Origin: Nostoc flagelliforme FACHB-838
GTDB lineage: Bacteria > Cyanobacteriota > Cyanobacteriia > Cyanobacteriales > Nostocaceae
Reading direction: 5' to 3'
DNA length: 64,000 bases
Assembly: GCF_014698065.1 (NCBI RefSeq)
Contig: NZ_JACJSI010000012.1
Span: 62,001 to 126,000, forward strand
The notes under the pieces are model-generated. The model did not search any database, had not been told where the DNA came from, and saw only the letters and a program-made list of their open reading frames with translations. Both the position numbers and the translations under genes were made by a program. Shown here piece after piece: positions 45,225-56,281 of this stretch. Position 1 is the stretch's first letter. Every line of letters begins with the position of its first letter.

Positions 45225-47768
45225 GTGACCCAGGAATTCCACATTTCGGTAACTCCTGTAGGGCAAAATGACTACTTGGTGCGGACGGAACAAGTCGCGC
45301 CTGGGGTACCATTGGCAGAAGAATTGGTGACTTGGCCTATAGCGGATTGGTTGATGGCTGCTGGGCATTTAATGAATGACCCGTTGAAGTCGGTTTTGCA
45401 AGGAGATCCCTATGCTTCTGGTGGGCATGAAAGCGACATTGCCAGAAACTCTGTTAATTTGGTGGCGTTGGGTCAACAATTTTATAACGCCCTATTTCAA
45501 GGCACTCTCAGAGATAGTTGGATTACTGCCCAAGGTATTGCCCAGAACCATCAACAAGTACTACGCCTACGTTTGGGGCTAAAAGACACTAGGTTAGCTC
45601 GTTTGCCTTGGGAAGTGATGCACGCAGGCGATCGCCCTTTGGCTACTGGGCCTTATGTGGCTTTTTCTCGCTTCCAAAGTGGAATTTTGGGGGCTTCGCC
45701 TTTGCGATCGCATATACCCACACCACGAGCAGAAGGTGGTGTAAAAGTATTAATGGTAATTGCTTCTCCTTCAGATCAAGTCCGTCTTGATTTACAAAAA
45801 CAGGAAGCTATCAAACTGCAAGCGGAACTTCACCGTCAAACATCACGACTTGCTGAAGGTAGCAGTCGTTTCCCAGAAATTGAACTCACTGTATTAGATC
45901 AACCAGGACGGGAAGAACTGACGCAAGCCTTAGAACAAGGCAGATACCACGTTCTACACTACTCTGGTCATAGTAACTTAGGCACTAATGGCGGAGAAAT
46001 TTATCTTGTTAGTCGCAGAACTGGCTTAACGGAAATTTTGACTGGGGACGATCTGGCTGGTTTGCTTGTCAACAATAATATCCAAATGGCAGTGTTTAAT
46101 TCCTGCTTGGGGGCGTACACAGCTGCATCTAATGCCTCTGGAGATACTGGCGAACGAAATCTCGCAGAAAGTCTGGTAAAGCGGGGAATTAGAAGCGTTT
46201 TGGCGATGTCAGAACGGATTCCAGATGAAGTGGCGTTGACGCTTACACAATTGTTTTACCGCAATTTGAGCCAGGGATATCCAGTAGATTTGTGTGTCAG
46301 TCGGGTGCGCCAAGGATTAATTTCTGCTTATGGTTCTCACCAGATGTACTGGGCATTACCGATTTTGTATCTCCAGCCAGAATTTGACGGTTTTCTGAGC
46401 CAGGAAACTGAGTTATCTCAAAGTGCCGAGTCGCTGAATCAATATAGTTCGCCTTTAGGCATAACTTCCACAATGTATTCTGCGATGTCTACGACGGGCT
46501 ACGCCAACGCTGATGATACTGAGATGGCTTTAGGAATGGAGGATATGATTCCTTCTGGTTTGACGCGTGATTCTTCTGGGTTCGACTGGCTGGGTGAAGA
46601 TACTTGGGGCGATCTGGTTGATGAAATTGAGTATGATGACCCAAGCTATGAAGAAGATTGTGCCATAGTTTCGGATTTGTTTCGTCAGCTAGATAACCAA
46701 AAAGTCTCAACTGAACCGGATCAACAAATCCACGAAAATAGTCTTTACCAAAGCCAGGTTTCAGAGGAAATGACTTCTTTGCCAGAGGAAGCAGATTTGT
46801 GGGGCGAAGTTCCACCGCCGCCACCTGCAACTCCTGGGAACCTTGAAGAAAATTGGCAAAATTCTAATTTTTTGCGTAGGCATAGCCCGCCGCAGGCATC
46901 GCAATCACCCCCACCAAGAAATCGTACTCGTCGCCGCAAGCTGTGGCCGATTGTCGGTATTGTGGGGATCAGTGCGATCGCAGCTGCGATCGGTTTAAAT
47001 TGGTGGTGGCAAAATCGACCCCAAGCAATGCCGAAAATACCAGTAATTCCTACCCAGTCTCTACCAGATTCTCGACCGATTCGAAAGCAGCCGAACATCG
47101 ATTTAGAAACAGTAGCTACTGGAATTGTCACCGTTACTGCTACGGAAAAATTGAGCCAGGGTGAATTGCAAGGTGGGTTATTGGCTGTAGAAGAATTACT
47201 CAATCGGGGCGCACTGGCTGCGGCTGAAACTTCCTTAAAACTAATTCCCAATAAGCAAGCTGACGATCCATCTGTGAATTTTTACAAGGGACGATTGGCG
47301 TGGCAGTCTATCCAAACTGGAGACAATAACTATAGCGTCGATGATGCCCGCCGTTACTGGGAAACTGCTGCCAAAGCTAAACCCGAATCGCTTTTGTATA
47401 ATAACGCCTTGGGATTCGCCTACTACACAGAAGGCAATCTGAATCGCGCCAATGATTCTTGGTTCAAAGCTTTGAATTTAGCTCTCAAAGAACAGAATAC
47501 AAATTCAACATCCAGAAATACAGTAGTGCCTCAAGATGCTTTAACTTCTTATGCTGGTTTAGCTCTTGGATTGTATAAATCTGCACTTAGTCAATCTAGT
47601 GGCAAGCAGACGCAATATCTGAATGAAGCGATCAAATTGCGGCAAATGGTTCTCAAGTCCGATCGAGAAAATTTCCAGGTAGATAAATTAGCTAAAAATT
47701 GGCTGTGGACGGAGAAGGCGATTGAAGATTGGCGATCGCTCCTTAAAGAAAAAGGTGAAGAACAGTAA
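45225..47768 (+). CDS. hetF: HetF, CHAT-domain protease required for heterocyst differentiation
   Basis: An 847-residue HetF. The CHAT (caspase-like) domain spans about 20-395, with candidate catalytic His249 in HYSGHSN and Cys294 in FNSCLGAY. An acidic linker follows, then a Pro-rich stretch (PPPPPATPG) and a membrane helix (about 575-597, IVGIVGISAIAAAIGL). The C-terminal region has TPR-like repeats (YNNALGFAYYTEGNLNRANDSWFKAL). In Nostoc sp. PCC 7120 HetF controls HetR level, heterocyst formation and cell size. The start is GTG 45225; AGGAGG lies 16 bases upstream, unusually far. Two copies of a 29-bp dispersed repeat are in frame in the linker (46482-46510 and 46874-46902). The sRNA array lies upstream, antisense to any long leader. 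Confidence 0.93.
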   Translation: MTQEFHISVTPVGQNDYLVRTEQVAPGVPLAEELVTWPIADWLMAAGHLMNDPLKSVLQGDPYASGGHESDIARNSVNLVALGQQFYNALFQGTLRDSWITAQGIAQNHQQVLRLRLGLKDTRLARLPWEVMHAGDRPLATGPYVAFSRFQSGILGASPLRSHIPTPRAEGGVKVLMVIASPSDQVRLDLQKQEAIKLQAELHRQTSRLAEGSSRFPEIELTVLDQPGREELTQALEQGRYHVLHYSGHSNLGTNGGEIYLVSRRTGLTEILTGDDLAGLLVNNNIQMAVFNSCLGAYTAASNASGDTGERNLAESLVKRGIRSVLAMSERIPDEVALTLTQLFYRNLSQGYPVDLCVSRVRQGLISAYGSHQMYWALPILYLQPEFDGFLSQETELSQSAESLNQYSSPLGITSTMYSAMSTTGYANADDTEMALGMEDMIPSGLTRDSSGFDWLGEDTWGDLVDEIEYDDPSYEEDCAIVSDLFRQLDNQKVSTEPDQQIHENSLYQSQVSEEMTSLPEEADLWGEVPPPPPATPGNLEENWQNSNFLRRHSPPQASQSPPPRNRTRRRKLWPIVGIVGISAIAAAIGLNWWWQNRPQAMPKIPVIPTQSLPDSRPIRKQPNIDLETVATGIVTVTATEKLSQGELQGGLLAVEELLNRGALAAAETSLKLIPNKQADDPSVNFYKGRLAWQSIQTGDNNYSVDDARRYWETAAKAKPESLLYNNALGFAYYTEGNLNRANDSWFKALNLALKEQNTNSTSRNTVVPQDALTSYAGLALGLYKSALSQSSGKQTQYLNEAIKLRQMVLKSDRENFQVDKLAKNWLWTEKAIEDWRSLLKEKGEEQ
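46482..46510 (+). repeat. 29-bp dispersed repeat in the hetF coding region (copy A)
   Basis: Begins GCGATGTCTACGACGGGCTA and ends CCAACGC. It encodes AMSTTGYAN in frame. It is the same element, in the opposite orientation, as 46874-46902 (24 of 29 bases equal). Related copies are at 61298-61326, about 44229-44254 and about 39710-39735. Confidence 0.8.
46874..46902 (-). repeat. 29-bp dispersed repeat in the hetF coding region (copy B)
   Basis: Plus strand begins GCGTAGGCATAGCCCGCCGC. In frame it adds Arg/His/Ser/Pro-rich residues (RRHSPPQAS) to the linker just before the membrane helix. Confidence 0.8.
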
Positions 47769-47778
47769 TATGTTGTGG

Positions 47779-48025
47779 TGGTGCGATCGCTTCGCTCTGT
47801 TGATTCACGCTGGCGATCGCCGTGATGGTTGTGTTCGCATCTGAAATAGGCTTGGACTCCATAAAAGAATAGAAGTAATACAAAAACAAACGCTGCAAAT
47901 GCCCCTGTAGCTTTAATAGTTCTACTCAAAGGTACGTGTGCTTCTAAATACTGAATCACCTCAATTCCCTTCGTTGAGTCTTCTTCTCGGAGTTGATAAT
48001 TTTGGTTTTCAATCTTCTTTGCCAA
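47779..48025 (-). CDS. Possible small membrane protein after hetF
   Basis: A minus-strand frame starting with TTG 48025. Its first 80 or so residues look like a real protein: a hydrophilic N-terminus (EEDSTKGIEVIQYLEAHVP), one membrane helix (AFAAFVFVLLLFFYGVQAYF) and a short His-rich tail. The frame then runs into antisense of hetF down to 47591, which is probably not genuine; a frameshift or a different stop may end the true gene before 47779. No ATG or clear ribosome binding site is seen, so the call is tentative. Confidence 0.35.
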
Positions 48026-48427
48026 TGATTACTTCTAGTAGTGTCGTTAAGGGACTTCCAGGAAATAAAATATACAAGTTGTGAAAATTATAATCGAGAA
48101 TTGTTTTCTCCTCCATTATCTTGATTATGTGCTTCTTGTACCCTGCGAGAAGCTAACGCAACAACTGGGGTGGTCACTGAGCATAGCCTAAGTGTCGAAT
48201 CCCAATTCTTTTCTATCCCCCCTGCTCCCTTGCCTCTTGTTCAAGTGGCGCTTTTGCATAATTCTGTCGTCGGCAACCTTGAGAAATCAGGTCAAAATAA
48301 GCCAATGCTGAGTTTCTGCAAAACAGACTTTATTAAAAGATGCCGAAAATATCACAATCTTGGAAAATAATAAAGTAAGTCGAGTATCACATGACTCACT
48401 TAATATCCTCATTTCTTCTAGGAAAAT
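48026..48427. other. Intergenic region upstream of metH
   Basis: Contains a lone MITE-type end at 48050-48073 and metH promoter DNA. I looked for a cobalamin or SAM riboswitch and saw no match to their conserved boxes. Confidence 0.5.
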
Positions 48428-51400
48428 ATGACTCATCCTTTCCTTGAACGCCTGCGTAGTCCAGATAGCCCAGTCCTCGTTTTCGATGGGGCGATGGGAA
48501 CCAACTTACAAACCCAAAACCTGACTGCTGAAGATTTCGGCGGCCCACAATATGAAGGTTGTAACGAATACTTAGTTCACACGAAACCCGAAGCTGTCGC
48601 TAAGGTTCACCGTGACTTTCTCGCTGCTGGTGCAGATGTCATTGAAACCGATACCTTTGGCAGTACGTCCCTTGTGCTGGCAGAATATGACTTGGCAGAC
48701 CAAGCTTATTACCTCAGCAAGACAGCCGCAGAATTGGCGAAGCGTGTGGCGGCGGAATTTTCCACACCAGAAAAACCCCGGTTTGTGGCAGGTTCCATTG
48801 GCCCTACAACGAAACTCCCAACTTTGGGACATATTGACTTTGACACCATGAAAGCTACCTTTGCCGAACAAGCAGAGGCGCTGTGGGATGGTGGTGTCGA
48901 TTTATTTCTAGTGGAAACTTGCCAAGATGTGCTGCAAATTAAAGCGGCGCTGAATGCCATTGAAGAAGTGTTTGCCAAAAAAGGCGATCGCCGTCCGTTG
49001 ATGGTGTCTGTGACAATGGAAAGCATGGGCACAATGTTGGTTGGTTCCGAAATCAGCGCTGTGCTGACAATTTTAGAACCTTACCCAATTGATATTCTCG
49101 GTCTAAACTGCGCCACAGGCCCAGACTTGATGAAACCACATATCAAGTATCTGGCAGAACATTCACCTTTCATCGTTTCCTGTATTCCCAATGCGGGTTT
49201 ACCTGAGAACGTCGGCGGTCAAGCGCACTACCGCCTGACACCGTTAGAATTACGTATGTCATTGATGCATTTTGTTGAAGATTTGGGTGTCCAAGTGATC
49301 GGGGGTTGCTGTGGGACACGTCCAGAACACATTCAACAATTGGCAGAACTTGCTAAAGGTCTGAAACCAAAAGTTAGACATCCTAGCTTAGAACCAGCAG
49401 CAGCATCAATTTACACCACTCAGCCTTATGACCAAGATAATTCCTTCTTGATTGTTGGCGAACGTCTCAACGCCAGTGGTTCCAAGAAGTGCCGCGATTT
49501 GCTAAATGCAGAAGATTGGGATGGACTCGTTTCAATGGCGAGGGCGCAAGTAAAAGAAGGCGCACACATCCTCGATGTCAACGTGGATTATGTGGGACGC
49601 GATGGCGTGCGTGATATGCACGAATTAGTTTCGCGCATTGTTAATAATGTGACATTGCCTTTAATGCTTGACTCCACCGAATGGGAAAAAATGGAGGCGG
49701 GTTTAAAGGTTGCCGGTGGTAAATGTTTGCTTAATTCCACCAACTACGAAGATGGGGAATCGCGCTTTTTGAAAGTGCTGGAGTTAGCGAAAAAATACGG
49801 TGCTGGTGTAGTCATTGGTACTATCGATGAAGATGGAATGGCGCGGACAGCCGAGAAAAAGTTTGCGATCGCTCAACGCGCATACCGTCAAGCTGTAGAA
49901 TATGGCATACCACCCACAGAAATATTCTTTGATACCCTAGCGTTACCCATTTCCACCGGGATTGAAGAAGACCGAGAAAACGGTAAAGCCACAATTGAAT
50001 CTATCCGGCGGATTCGTCAAGAATTGCCTGGATGTCATGTGATTTTGGGTGTTTCTAATATTTCCTTTGGTTTGAATCCAGCCTCGCGGATGGTGCTAAA
50101 CTCGGTGTTTTTGCACGAGGCGACGACGGCGGGAATGGATGCAGCCATTGTCAGTGCTAACAAAATTTTACCGCTCTCGAAGATTGACGAACGCCATCAA
50201 GAAATCTGTCGGCAGTTGATTTATGATGAGCGGAAATTTGAGGGTAATGTTTGCGTTTACGATCCCTTGGGAGAGCTTACCACAGCGTTTGCCGGGGTGA
50301 CAACTAAGCGCGATCGCTCCTTAGATGAAAGTCTCCCCATCGCAGAACGTCTCAAACGCCACATCATCGACGGCGAACGCATTGGCTTAGAAGAACATCT
50401 GAAAAAAGCCTTAGAAGAACATCCCCCCTTGGAAATTATCAACACCTTCCTGCTAGATGGCATGAAAGTTGTCGGGGAACTATTCGGTTCTGGACAAATG
50501 CAGTTACCCTTTGTCTTGCAATCTGCGGAAACCATGAAAGCGGCGGTGGCGTTTCTAGAACCGTTCATGGAAAAATCAGAATCAGGCAACAATGCCAAGG
50601 GAACCTTTATCATTGCCACAGTTAAAGGCGATGTCCACGACATTGGTAAAAACTTGGTAGATATCATCTTGTCCAACAATGGCTACAAGGTGATTAACCT
50701 GGGAATTAAGCAGCCAGTGGAAAACATCATCAACGCTTACGAACAGCACAAAGCTGATTGTATTGCCATGAGTGGTTTGCTGGTAAAATCCACCGCCTTC
50801 ATGAAAGAGAACTTGGAGGTATTCAACGAAAAGGGAATTAGTGTCCCCGTGATATTAGGTGGTGCGGCGTTGACTCCCAAGTTTGTCTATGAAGATTGCC
50901 AAAATACCTATAAAGGTAAGGTTGTTTATGGCAAAGATGCCTTTTCGGACTTGCACTTCATGGATAAATTAATGCCAGCAAAGGCTACTGGTAAATGGGA
51001 AGATTTGCAGGGATTTTTGAACGAAATCGAAACGGCTGGAGTTTCGACAAATGGTCACAAAGAATCAAAAGCTACAACTGCTGAAGAAACATCTGCTGAA
51101 CCAAAAGTAGTAGATACGAGACGTTCCGAAGCTGTGGCTGTAGATATTGAACGTCCTACACCGCCTTTCTGGGGAACGAAGTTATTGCAGCCTAGTGATA
51201 TTCCCATCGAAGAAATATTCTGGCACTTGGATTTACAAGCTTTGGTTGCTGGACAATGGCAATTCCGCAAGCCAAAGGAACAATCTAAGGAAGAATATCA
51301 GGCTTTCTTAGCTGAGAAAGTGTACCCAATTTTAGAAACTTGGAAGCAGCGAATTCTTGAGGAAAATCTGTTGCATCCCCAGGTGATTTACGGATATTTC

Positions 51401-51955
51401 CCTTGTCAAGCCGAGGGAAATTCTCTACATATATATGATTCAGAGAACCAATCACAGCAAGTTACAACTTTCGAGTTTCCCAGACAGAAGTCTTTAAGAC
51501 GGCTGTGCATCGCAGATTTCTTTGCACCGAAGGAATCAGGAATTATTGATGTCTTCCCAATGCAGGCGGTGACTGTAGGGGAGATTGCAACAGAGTTCGC
51601 CCAAAAGCTGTTTGCTGCCAATCAATACACCGATTACCTGTATTTCCACGGTATGGCGGTGCAGGTAGCGGAAGCTGTGGCTGAGTGGACACACGCCAGA
51701 ATACGCCGAGAGTTAGGCTTTACTGCTGAAGAACCCGACAACATTCGGGATATATTAGCACAACGCTATCGTGGCTCACGATATAGTTTTGGATATCCAG
51801 CTTGCCCGAATATCCAAGACCAGTATAAGCAACTCGAGTTATTGCAGACTGACAGGATTAATTTGTATATGGATGAAAGTGAACAACTTTATCCAGAACA
51901 GTCTACCACTGCGATTATTACCTATCACCCGGTAGCAAAATACTTTAGCGCGTAG
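48428..51955 (+). CDS. metH: Cobalamin-dependent methionine synthase
   Basis: A complete 1175-residue MetH, which transfers a methyl group from methyltetrahydrofolate to homocysteine through cobalamin. Domains in order: homocysteine-binding barrel (about 1-320) with zinc Cys in GLNCATGP and [10 protein letters not shown]; folate/pterin-binding domain (about 340-610, [12 protein letters not shown] and [13 protein letters not shown]); B12 cap and B12-binding domain with DVHDIGKN (about 735-742) and SGLLVKS; and C-terminal SAM-activation domain (about 900-1170, [11 protein letters not shown]). A short linker rich in Thr and Glu (about 880) joins the last two. ATG 48428 follows AGGA. A terminator follows at 52010. 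It appears monocistronic. Confidence 0.96.
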   Translation: MTHPFLERLRSPDSPVLVFDGAMGTNLQTQNLTAEDFGGPQYEGCNEYLVHTKPEAVAKVHRDFLAAGADVIETDTFGSTSLVLAEYDLADQAYYLSKTAAELAKRVAAEFSTPEKPRFVAGSIGPTTKLPTLGHIDFDTMKATFAEQAEALWDGGVDLFLVETCQDVLQIKAALNAIEEVFAKKGDRRPLMVSVTMESMGTMLVGSEISAVLTILEPYPIDILGLNCATGPDLMKPHIKYLAEHSPFIVSCIPNAGLPENVGGQAHYRLTPLELRMSLMHFVEDLGVQVIGGCCGTRPEHIQQLAELAKGLKPKVRHPSLEPAAASIYTTQPYDQDNSFLIVGERLNASGSKKCRDLLNAEDWDGLVSMARAQVKEGAHILDVNVDYVGRDGVRDMHELVSRIVNNVTLPLMLDSTEWEKMEAGLKVAGGKCLLNSTNYEDGESRFLKVLELAKKYGAGVVIGTIDEDGMARTAEKKFAIAQRAYRQAVEYGIPPTEIFFDTLALPISTGIEEDRENGKATIESIRRIRQELPGCHVILGVSNISFGLNPASRMVLNSVFLHEATTAGMDAAIVSANKILPLSKIDERHQEICRQLIYDERKFEGNVCVYDPLGELTTAFAGVTTKRDRSLDESLPIAERLKRHIIDGERIGLEEHLKKALEEHPPLEIINTFLLDGMKVVGELFGSGQMQLPFVLQSAETMKAAVAFLEPFMEKSESGNNAKGTFIIATVKGDVHDIGKNLVDIILSNNGYKVINLGIKQPVENIINAYEQHKADCIAMSGLLVKSTAFMKENLEVFNEKGISVPVILGGAALTPKFVYEDCQNTYKGKVVYGKDAFSDLHFMDKLMPAKATGKWEDLQGFLNEIETAGVSTNGHKESKATTAEETSAEPKVVDTRRSEAVAVDIERPTPPFWGTKLLQPSDIPIEEIFWHLDLQALVAGQWQFRKPKEQSKEEYQAFLAEKVYPILETWKQRILEENLLHPQVIYGYFPCQAEGNSLHIYDSENQSQQVTTFEFPRQKSLRRLCIADFFAPKESGIIDVFPMQAVTVGEIATEFAQKLFAANQYTDYLYFHGMAVQVAEAVAEWTHARIRRELGFTAEEPDNIRDILAQRYRGSRYSFGYPACPNIQDQYKQLELLQTDRINLYMDESEQLYPEQSTTAIITYHPVAKYFSA

Positions 51956-52009
51956 AATCCTACCCCTTATCCCAATACGCTTGGCGTTAGTGATATTTTG
52001 CCTCTGAAG

Positions 52010-52034
52010 AACCCCCCTTAAAAAAGGGGGGTTT
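52010..52034 (+). terminator. Intrinsic terminator of metH
   Basis: A 10-bp perfect stem AACCCCCCTT / AAGGGGGGTT with a 4-nt A loop, followed by TCTAAT. The T tail is weak but the stem is GC-rich. Confidence 0.75.
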
Positions 52035-52086
52035 CTAATATCTTCATAAGGCTCGGTATTTCTCAGACATACCTATGAAGCTTTAC

Positions 52087-52105
52087 AATAATGATTATCA
52101 TTTTA
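52087..52105 (+). promoter_or_regulatory. Fur-family operator candidate upstream of hemB
   Basis: AATAATGATTATCATTTTA region matches the classic 19-bp Fur box (GATAATGATAATCATTATC) at 15 of 19 positions. The core AATGATTATCATT (52090-52102) is a 6-1-6 palindrome with no arm mismatch. It ends 14 bp before the hemB ATG, a position suited to repression. Confidence 0.65.
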
Positions 52106-52106
52106 A

Positions 52107-53147
<1,041 letters not shown>

Positions 53148-53151
53148 CACT

Positions 53152-53172
53152 CCCCGAATTTCTAATTCGGGG
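53152..53172. repeat. Right-end hairpin of the TnpB element
   Basis: A perfect 9-bp stem with a 3-nt loop. It includes the last bases of tnpB and would form the 3' part of an omega-RNA scaffold if the element makes one. Confidence 0.8.
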
Positions 53173-54373
53173 ATTCTTGCTTCAAAGGGATTCCAATGAA
53201 TTTACCCTCAGCAAGCATCTTGACCGTATGCCCTACGGCTGCAAGCCCCCTTTGGAGAACTACTTGAGCGGCTGCAATGTCTCTATGAGTTGTATAGCCG
53301 CAATTTGAACAAATATGAGTACGTTCTGAAAGTTTTTTTTTACCTGTCTCGACTCTACAGTTAGGGCAAGTCTGACTGGTTTTTCGTGCATCTACTTTCT
53401 GAAAATAGACATCACGCTTGAAACAAGTTTGTTCAAGAATGCTGAAGAATTGACCAAACCCTGCATCAAGGCAATGCTTACCTAGCATTCCACCAGACAA
53501 GCCAATTAAATTTAAATCTTCAACAAACACCATTCCTGCACGATCACAAATCTGATGAGACAGCTTTCTGTGCCAATCCTTACGACAATTAGCAACGTAC
53601 TCATGCAACGAAGCAACTTTCTTTTGTGCCTTTTTCCAATTATTTGAGCCTAATGGTTTTCTACTAACACGCTGTTGCAGTAATTTAAGCTTGCGTTCAG
53701 CATCAACAAAAAACCTTGGACGTTTGACTAAAAGACCATTGGAAGTTGCAACAAAACTAGTTAGCCCTACATCTATTCCTACTGCTTCTCCATGCGGCAG
53801 GGGTTGGGGTAAGTTAACATCCCATTGGACTATCAACATCACATACCAACCAGAAACACGTTTCACTATACGCGCAAGTTTAACTACACCACCATCAGGT
53901 ATTGCTCGTGATTGACGGAATTTAACCAAACCAATTACAGGCAAATTCACCATTCCCGGATTCAACTTCTGAGACTGTATTTGTGGGAACACAAAAGACC
54001 GCATCCTTCCAAATTTTTTGAATCGGGGGAATCCGTGGTTTCTCTCCCACATTGCCACAAATGCTATCTCAAGCCGCTTTAGAGTTTGCTGCAAAACCTG
54101 AGACTGTACTTTTTTGAGTTCAGGAAAGTCTTTTTTGGCAGCAGTTAACGCTTTGCACTGGCTGGCGTAGGTTGGACGAGGAGTCTCAGCAGGAATAATA
54201 TATTCATGTTTGAGCGAACAAGCGTTAATCCGACAACTACGCGACAAATACCAATCCTTACGTTCAGCTAAAGCATAGTTGTAGACACGACGATTAATTT
54301 CTAACCACTCTTCAAATATCTGAGCTTGTGCATGGGTTGGCTTTAACTTAAATTCGTATGTTAGATTAAACAC
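53162..54373 (-). CDS. tnpB: TnpB RNA-guided nuclease (OrfB) of IS200/IS605
   Basis: An intact 403-residue TnpB. It has an N-terminal helix-turn-helix-like domain (YEFKLKPTHAQAQ), then the RuvC nuclease with all three acidic residues: D201 in GIDVGL, E285 in VFVEDLNL and D365 in THRDIAAAQ. The C4 zinc ribbon has C336/C339 and C355/C358. TnpB is known to be an RNA-guided DNA nuclease, ancestral to Cas12, that cuts sites lacking the insertion. No frameshift or missing key residue is seen, so it may be active. The guide would come from DNA just past the right end, which here is the 3' end of hemB. ATG at 54373. Confidence 0.93.
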   Translation of the reverse strand: MFNLTYEFKLKPTHAQAQIFEEWLEINRRVYNYALAERKDWYLSRSCRINACSLKHEYIIPAETPRPTYASQCKALTAAKKDFPELKKVQSQVLQQTLKRLEIAFVAMWERNHGFPRFKKFGRMRSFVFPQIQSQKLNPGMVNLPVIGLVKFRQSRAIPDGGVVKLARIVKRVSGWYVMLIVQWDVNLPQPLPHGEAVGIDVGLTSFVATSNGLLVKRPRFFVDAERKLKLLQQRVSRKPLGSNNWKKAQKKVASLHEYVANCRKDWHRKLSHQICDRAGMVFVEDLNLIGLSGGMLGKHCLDAGFGQFFSILEQTCFKRDVYFQKVDARKTSQTCPNCRVETGKKKLSERTHICSNCGYTTHRDIAAAQVVLQRGLAAVGHTVKMLAEGKFIGIPLKQESPN

Positions 54374-54690
54374 TTATTTTTCACACTCCGGTCATATTAT
54401 AAACCATGCCTACGCTTTGTAAAAGTCCCAGCCAAATAAATTTGGCACATTTGCTTATATCCCCCGGTTAGAAACACGGGGGCTTTACGCATCACGACTC
54501 GTAATTGGGGAATGGGGAAGAAGCAAGGGAGCAGGGAGCAGGGAGCAGGGAGCAAGGGAGAAGAATTTTCCCCCTGCCCCTCTGCCTCTTTTGATACCCA
54601 ATCCCCTATTCTCAGAATCACCTTGCTGGACTGATATTCCTCAGATAGAATGATAACTATTATCAAAAAAGCCCGATTGTCTCTCCAGCA
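54374..54690. other. Left end of the TnpB element, tandem repeats and promoter
   Basis: Includes the putative element left end to about 54500, GGGAGCA tandem repeats (54528-54560) and a Zur-like box (54651-54665). Confidence 0.65.
54651..54665 (+). promoter_or_regulatory. Zur-type operator candidate
   Basis: TGATAACTATTATCA differs from the cyanobacterial Zur consensus as I recall it (TGATAATNATTATCA) at one base. It ends 25 bp before the ATG of the FAD/NAD(P)-binding protein. Confidence 0.65.
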
Positions 54691-55941
54691 ATGCAATTTA
54701 CGACAACTATTCCCGCAACAATTGACCTGGCGATTATTGGTGCTGGGCCTCATGCTTTAACGTTGACTACCCATCTGCTGCAAAAACGGCAAAGAATCAG
54801 GGGTAAATTCTTGGTATTTGACCCCAGTGGCAGGTGGATGAGTCAATGGGAAGACCAATTTAAAGCTTTGGAAATCCCTCATTTACGCTCCCCTGCCGTC
54901 CACCATCCCGACCCAAACCATTTTGCTTTAAGGAAATTTGCTCAATCTCGCCCTGATGAGTTATTTCCTCCCTATGATTTACCAGGAGCAGAATTATTTG
55001 AAGATTTTTGCCAAGATGTGATTCGAGTTTGGCAGTTGCAAGAACAAGTTATCCCCTTGAGAGTTAAGAGTATTCAACCCTTAACTCATCATTCACGTCC
55101 TCGCTTTTGCCTCGGCTTGCAAGACGGACAAGAAGTTACGGCGCGGCGGGTAGTGTTGGCAACTAGTAGCGCTCAAATTCAAATACCTGATTGGGTGAAC
55201 CAGATTCAGACAGCCTACCCACAAGATAGACTTTGCCACTCAAAAACTATTAATTTACGAAAATTGCAGTTGATGGGTAAAAGAGTATTGATTGTGGGTG
55301 GTGGCTTGACGAGTGGACATTTAGCAGTAGGTGCTATTTCACGCGGTGCAAAGGTGCATTTGATGATTCGGCGGCAGTTAGCAGAAAAGTTGTTCGATGC
55401 GGAACCAGGTTGGTTGGGGCCGAAGTATTTGAAAGATTTTTTTGCTGAATCTGATTGGGAACAACGGGTAATGATGATTCAGCAAGCTAGAAATGGTGGC
55501 TCTATGACACCTGCGATCGCTACCCAATTACGACGACAAGCCCGTAGTGGTAACATCAGAATTAACGAGAACTGTCAAGTAGTGAAAGCCGAGTGGTTAA
55601 GTGAAAATTGGCACATGGAATGTAGTGATGGTAGTCAGCATGAGTGTGATTACATTTGGCTTTCCACCGGAACCAAATTCGATGTCACCACAGAACCCTT
55701 ATTAAAAGATATTTTGGAGACTTACCCCATCAAGATTGTTAAAGGCTTACCAGTTTTAGATACTTGTCTGCGTTGGCCTGGTTGTGAATTATTTATCATG
55801 GGTGGTTTAGCCGCTTTACAAGTAGGGCCAACAGCACGAAATTTATCAGGTGCGAGAATGGCTTGTGATAAAATCGTCCCAGCAATTATCAAGCCAAGTG
55901 TAGCTTTTTCCCACACGTTTAGCAGAGTACGAGCAGGCTAA
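54691..55941 (+). CDS. FAD/NAD(P)-binding oxidoreductase, SidA/lysine hydroxylase-like fold
   Basis: A 416-residue protein with two Rossmann motifs: AIIGAGPHALTLTTHL near the N-terminus (FAD) and LIVGGGLTSGHLAVGA near residue 205 (NAD(P)H). The layout resembles flavin monooxygenases that hydroxylate ornithine or lysine, but the specific ATG-loop is not obvious. No signal peptide. A Zur-like box at 54651 suggests control by zinc. The COG0523 metallochaperone gene lies 340 bp downstream on the same strand, which supports a metal-homeostasis context. The substrate is unknown. Confidence 0.8.
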   Translation: MQFTTTIPATIDLAIIGAGPHALTLTTHLLQKRQRIRGKFLVFDPSGRWMSQWEDQFKALEIPHLRSPAVHHPDPNHFALRKFAQSRPDELFPPYDLPGAELFEDFCQDVIRVWQLQEQVIPLRVKSIQPLTHHSRPRFCLGLQDGQEVTARRVVLATSSAQIQIPDWVNQIQTAYPQDRLCHSKTINLRKLQLMGKRVLIVGGGLTSGHLAVGAISRGAKVHLMIRRQLAEKLFDAEPGWLGPKYLKDFFAESDWEQRVMMIQQARNGGSMTPAIATQLRRQARSGNIRINENCQVVKAEWLSENWHMECSDGSQHECDYIWLSTGTKFDVTTEPLLKDILETYPIKIVKGLPVLDTCLRWPGCELFIMGGLAALQVGPTARNLSGARMACDKIVPAIIKPSVAFSHTFSRVRAG

Positions 55942-56281
55942 CCAAAGACACAAAAATGGAAAGTGTAAGAATTTTCCTTAATCAGCAGCGCCGCTTCTTG
56001 AGTTAATGAATTCCATCGCAACCCTCGAATAACGTACCTAAAGTTAAACACTTCTATCTTTTCTTCATCCAGGTTGCACCATCAAGCTTTTTTTAGGCTA
56101 CTATGATAACGATTCTCGTTATTGATGGCGAAGTTTTACAAAAAGGTATTCTGGCGCGGGTTCCACCTCCACCCGATTCAGATGAGAAGATTAAAAATAG
56201 TTAGTGGAATTTTTCTAACTAACTATTAGCAATTACTAATGATTACTAAAAATTTGAAACTTAGGGAAGTTTTAATTGATT
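55942..56281. other. Intergenic region with a second metal-box candidate
   Basis: Contains the palindrome ATAACGA-N3-TCGTTAT (56106-56122). A 33-codon frame (56103-56204) starts inside it but looks accidental. The rest leads to the COG0523 gene. Confidence 0.55.
56105..56123 (+). promoter_or_regulatory. Fur/Zur-family operator candidate upstream of the COG0523 gene
   Basis: GATAACGATTCTCGTTATT matches the 19-bp Fur box at 14 positions and has arms ATAACGA / TCGTTAT without mismatch. It lies about 160 bp before the COG0523 start. Confidence 0.55.

Larger units (their letters stand above)
53148..54500 (-). mobile_element. IS200/IS605-type TnpB-only element
   Basis: The element carries tnpB (53162-54373) and no tnpA. 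The right end is a 9-bp perfect hairpin CCCCGAATT / AATTCGGGG (53152-53172) overlapping the tnpB stop. The left end is probably near the CCCCCG / CGGGGG hairpin (about 54462-54483), with a shorter hairpin (CCAAAT/ATTTGG) inside. It lies directly after hemB. Lacking tnpA, it depends on a helper Y1 transposase for movement. Outer borders are approximate. Confidence 0.75.

Noticed and set aside
46745..47251. 168-codon minus-strand frame inside hetF
   Set aside because: Antisense shadow of hetF with no domain; hetF is clearly the coding frame.
48026..48427. Cobalamin or SAM riboswitch upstream of metH
   Set aside because: No B12-box or SAM-box-like conserved core was found by eye.
50257..50679. 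140-codon minus-strand frame inside metH
   Set aside because: Antisense shadow of a well-conserved metH B12 region.
56103..56204. 33-codon ORF in front of the COG0523 gene
   Set aside because: Its start overlaps the palindromic operator candidate and it has no ribosome binding site.
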